Notes under the pieces: generated by a model
Database searches by the model: none
Told to the model about the DNA's origin: nothing
Seen by the model: the letters and a program-made list of their open reading frames with translations, nothing else
Position numbers and translations under genes: made by a program
NCBI GenBank assembly: GCA_964480735.1
Contig: CAYZQS010000003.1
Span: 5,645-69,644, forward strand
Direction: 5' to 3'
DNA length: 64,000 nt
Source of the DNA: UBA5972 sp964480735
GTDB lineage: Bacteria > Pseudomonadota > Alphaproteobacteria > Rhodobacterales > Rhodobacteraceae
Part shown: in pieces, positions 61,608 through 64,000 of the stretch
Layout of the letters: every line of letters begins with the position of its first letter
Position numbering within the stretch: the first letter of the stretch is position 1

Positions 61608-63662
61608 CTATTCGTCCAACCACCACTGCTCGGCCCGGTATGGGGTCGTGCGGTAGTATTCATACGAATGGGTTTTGAAAGTCACAAAGTTCTTCAGGTC
61701 ATTGTTGTGATAGATCGGCGCCGGTGATTGTACCGTACCGATAAACAACATATTGCTGACCATGTTTTCAACCATGCGTGCGCCCAATGTGTTGGACAGA
61801 TCAGACCCCGCAGGTGCCGACTGGAACCCGTTGATGTCTGAAATCAACTGCTTGACGTACTCTGGCGGCTCGACGCCGTTCGCACCATCGCTGTCAACCC
61901 ATTCTGCCCACAGCATACCCGTACGGTGGCCAAAATAGTTTTCAAACGGAGGGACCCACAGTTCGTTGTTGCCAAGCACGATCGCCAAAGGCTGAGACTT
62001 GCGCCACATGCCAACATCCAATGCGTTGGAAGACTGCTGTGAACGGTATTCGTCCGGCGTGACTTCTTTCACAGTTGTCTGGATACCGACATTGGCCCAG
62101 TGCTGGCCAACCAGCTCTACAACCTGTCCGGCCATACCTTGCGTTGAATATTGCAGGTTCACCACCAGCTTGTCACCATTTGGCAGTTCACGAAAGCCGT
62201 CACCATCAGTATCGGCCATGCCCAAAGCATCCAGCTTGGCATTCGCCGCCGCCGGATCATATTCTGTCATGTAAGATGACCATTTTGGATCGACAAAGCT
62301 TGGTGCAGGTGAAAACCCGATATACTGCTTGGGTTCAGCCTGACCAAAAAACGCAACCTCGTTGATCTCGTCACGGTTGATTGCGATAGACATCGCTTCG
62401 CGGAAAGAAAGATCACCAAAGACTTTACGCTTTTCCGGATCCTCGTGCGTGACGTTGAACGAGAATGCGGATATCGTAACTTCGGGCCGCAGATCGATGG
62501 TAAAGTTGCCTTTTTCCTGGTTTTCCAGCAGCAAAGGTGCCGATGGCAGCTGCAGCGATTGGGATTTATAGTCAACCTCGGCATTCACCAGCTTCAGGAT
62601 GCGAACTTCGTTTTCGTTGATGAAAATCTCGTCCTGTTCGCTGATATACGGCAACTGCTGCCCGGCTGTGTCCACCATAAAGTAATATGGATTGGCCACC
62701 AGATGCCGCCCGTCAACGGATTCCGCAATCATGATGTGGCTTTCCAGCGTTGGCATTGTATCCGCGGGCAGTCCGGCAACCTTGTCCGGTGCGGCCAGCA
62801 TCGGCGTTGGCGTGTCGGTCCAGTCCGAATTGCCGTAATAGGCGGAAACAACCGCAAGACCGTTTTCAAAGCCAAGTGCTGCAGCTTTGGCGTCCGCGTC
62901 CGCGCTTAGGTCCGGATGGAAAGGCGCCAAAAAGTGCATCGGCTGAAAGCCCTGGGCAAACGAGTTGGCAAAGTGGGCCAACAGGCCGGGCTTTGGTGCA
63001 GGCAGATTGAAAACAACTGTGGTTGCATCCGGTGTGTCCACCGTCATCCGCTCTCCGCCAACCAAAACGTAATCTTTTGCTTTGGGGATCACTTTTTCAT
63101 CCAGCGCCAGATTGTCGTACCAGAATTTGACATCAGCAGACGTAAACGGTGCACCGTCCGACCATTTGTGGCCTTCGCGCAAAAAGAACGTCAGCTGGGT
63201 GAAATCATCGTTCCACGACCAGTCCTTGGCCACATCAGGCACAATGGTTTGCAGGTCATCGGAAAACCGCACCAGATTGACGTGACGCACGGACAAAAAG
63301 TCTGACGTACCCGCCTCGGTTGCATTTGACAGAACATCGAATGTGCCGCCGTATTTCCCAAGCGACGCATAGGGCACCACCACAAGGGGTTCTGACGGCA
63401 GACGGTCTTCTACCGCCGGTAAATCACCATTGCCGCGAATACGCGCGTTCATTGCTGCGATATCCGGGTTTTCAGAATAGGTGAGCGTGCAGTTTGCCGC
63501 TTCCTGATAAACACTCAGCTCGTACTGCTGGGGGTATTTACCGGCGGCCACGCCTTGCATGTCCTCAACCGTGATGCCCGCACAACCGGAATGCGAGCCC
63601 GCATAAACCGATCCGGCAAGCGCGACAGTCGCCACACCTGATAAAAACATTAGTCGTTTCAT
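61608..63662 (-). CDS. peptide/nickel-type ABC transporter substrate-binding protein (SBP family 5)
   Basis: The 684-residue protein has a signal peptide (KRLMFLSGVATVALAGSVYA) and the large type-2 periplasmic fold of family 5 binding proteins, with W-S-x-x-G-A-P-F-T-S-A-D-V-K-F (about 205-220) and the FREAMSIAINRDEINEVAFFGQAE segment near 420. It is longer than OppA-type proteins, like other Rhodobacterales members with 650-700 residues. I chose ATG 63662 with GGGAGA upstream. A terminator follows 53 bp beyond the stop, so no permease or ATPase is linked; it is an orphan in this window. Confidence 0.88.
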   Translation of the reverse strand: MKRLMFLSGVATVALAGSVYAGSHSGCAGITVEDMQGVAAGKYPQQYELSVYQEAANCTLTYSENPDIAAMNARIRGNGDLPAVEDRLPSEPLVVVPYASLGKYGGTFDVLSNATEAGTSDFLSVRHVNLVRFSDDLQTIVPDVAKDWSWNDDFTQLTFFLREGHKWSDGAPFTSADVKFWYDNLALDEKVIPKAKDYVLVGGERMTVDTPDATTVVFNLPAPKPGLLAHFANSFAQGFQPMHFLAPFHPDLSADADAKAAALGFENGLAVVSAYYGNSDWTDTPTPMLAAPDKVAGLPADTMPTLESHIMIAESVDGRHLVANPYYFMVDTAGQQLPYISEQDEIFINENEVRILKLVNAEVDYKSQSLQLPSAPLLLENQEKGNFTIDLRPEVTISAFSFNVTHEDPEKRKVFGDLSFREAMSIAINRDEINEVAFFGQAEPKQYIGFSPAPSFVDPKWSSYMTEYDPAAANAKLDALGMADTDGDGFRELPNGDKLVVNLQYSTQGMAGQVVELVGQHWANVGIQTTVKEVTPDEYRSQQSSNALDVGMWRKSQPLAIVLGNNELWVPPFENYFGHRTGMLWAEWVDSDGANGVEPPEYVKQLISDINGFQSAPAGSDLSNTLGARMVENMVSNMLFIGTVQSPAPIYHNNDLKNFVTFKTHSYEYYRTTPYRAEQWWLDE

Positions 63663-63945
63663 TGATATTTCTCCCACTGTTGAAACAATTTGTTGAATAT
63701 CGCGTTTCGTTTTAATCGAGCCATAACTCCCAGAAAACGTCGAACGCAATTTTCAACCCAAATCTATTTGACGCAGAATTCAAAAATGAAAGCTGAACGA
63801 TCTGCGGCAGCCAGTATCAAAAGTCGTATCATCAAATTTTTGACCAAACAAGCAAAAGTCTGAATTTGCGATATTTGTCCAACGAAAACGGTTAAGTCGA
63901 GTTAAGTGCCAACCGGTTCAGACGGAATTTTTGATTTGCAATGTT

Positions 63946-64000
63946 TGGCGGAGAGACAGGGATTCGAACCCTGGGTGGAGTCACCCCCACAACGGTTTTC
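63946..64000 (-). tRNA. tRNA-Ser, 5' part beyond window
   Basis: Read on the minus strand the 55 bases give the end of the anticodon loop (GAAAA, so anticodon xGA), a long variable arm GTGGGGG-TGA-CTCCACC, T arm CAGGG-TTCGAAT-CCCTG, the acceptor strand TCTCTCC, G and encoded CCA. The long variable arm and xGA anticodon identify serine. The first half lies right of the window. Confidence 0.85.

Overview
The window looks like a scaffold from a marine alphaproteobacterium of the order Rhodobacterales (Roseobacter-like). This rests on gene content: DUF3572 divergent to pleD, a TauR-type regulator with xsc and pta, box-type benzoate genes, an H-NOX-like/HNOBA-GGDEF pair, and an MttB homolog. Base composition and start-codon use (many GTG and TTG starts) are uniform. 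Two runs of exactly 100 N (4324-4423 and 8746-8845) are assembly gaps. Each falsely joins two different genes, so the long reading frames that run through them should not be read as single proteins.

Layout. 1-8450: end of a SIMPL protein, O-acetylhomoserine sulfhydrylase, CoA-binding protein, an HNOBA-GGDEF cyclase overlapping an H-NOX-fold gene, DUF4153 membrane protein, MttB-family methyltransferase, HAD phosphatase. 8519-12106: a MarR regulator with a tandem palindromic operator, a reductive dehalogenase fused to its own flavin/NAD/[2Fe-2S] reductase, and an SRPBCC protein. 12103-17271: PleD, an ECF sigma group with CpxP-like and EF-hand periplasmic proteins, DUF983, NUDIX. 17268-22293: tauR with two TauR boxes, then xsc and pta, separated by an unusual 8-bp-periodic tract. 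22348-26687: two small membrane/secreted proteins, a second ECF sigma with zinc-finger anti-sigma, and an SRPBCC-TetR-SDR set. 26688-27520 is gene-poor and holds the 3' half of a tRNA-Cys. 27521-34663: complete phosphate regulon (phoB, phoU, pstBACS, divergent phoR).

35023-38650 is a decayed stretch: a LacI regulator faces a GAPDH gene with an internal deletion, which abuts a broken IS630-type element; a lipoprotein and a C-terminal remnant of DnaE2 follow. 38817-39886: ferredoxin and a secreted FG-GAP-like protein. 39962-40232: a 271-bp non-coding element built of nested inverted repeats. 40265-44458: catabolic cluster (beta-hydroxyacid dehydrogenase, IlvD/Edd dehydratase, hydratase, TIM-barrel isomerase). 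44509-55603: benzoate uptake and benzoyl-CoA epoxidation (boxR, boxB, boxC, hydrolase, benzoate-CoA ligase, five-part Liv-type ABC transporter), with boxA and boxD not present. 56283-61025: four overlapping genes for exported proteins led by a double-VWA protein, function unknown. 61289-61400: a second 8-bp-periodic tract. 61608-63662: orphan peptide-type solute-binding protein. The right edge cuts a tRNA-Ser gene.

The most notable items are the self-sufficient reductive dehalogenase with its tandem operator, the two 8-bp lattices, the H-NOX fold without its heme histidine, the nested inverted-repeat element and the VWA operon.
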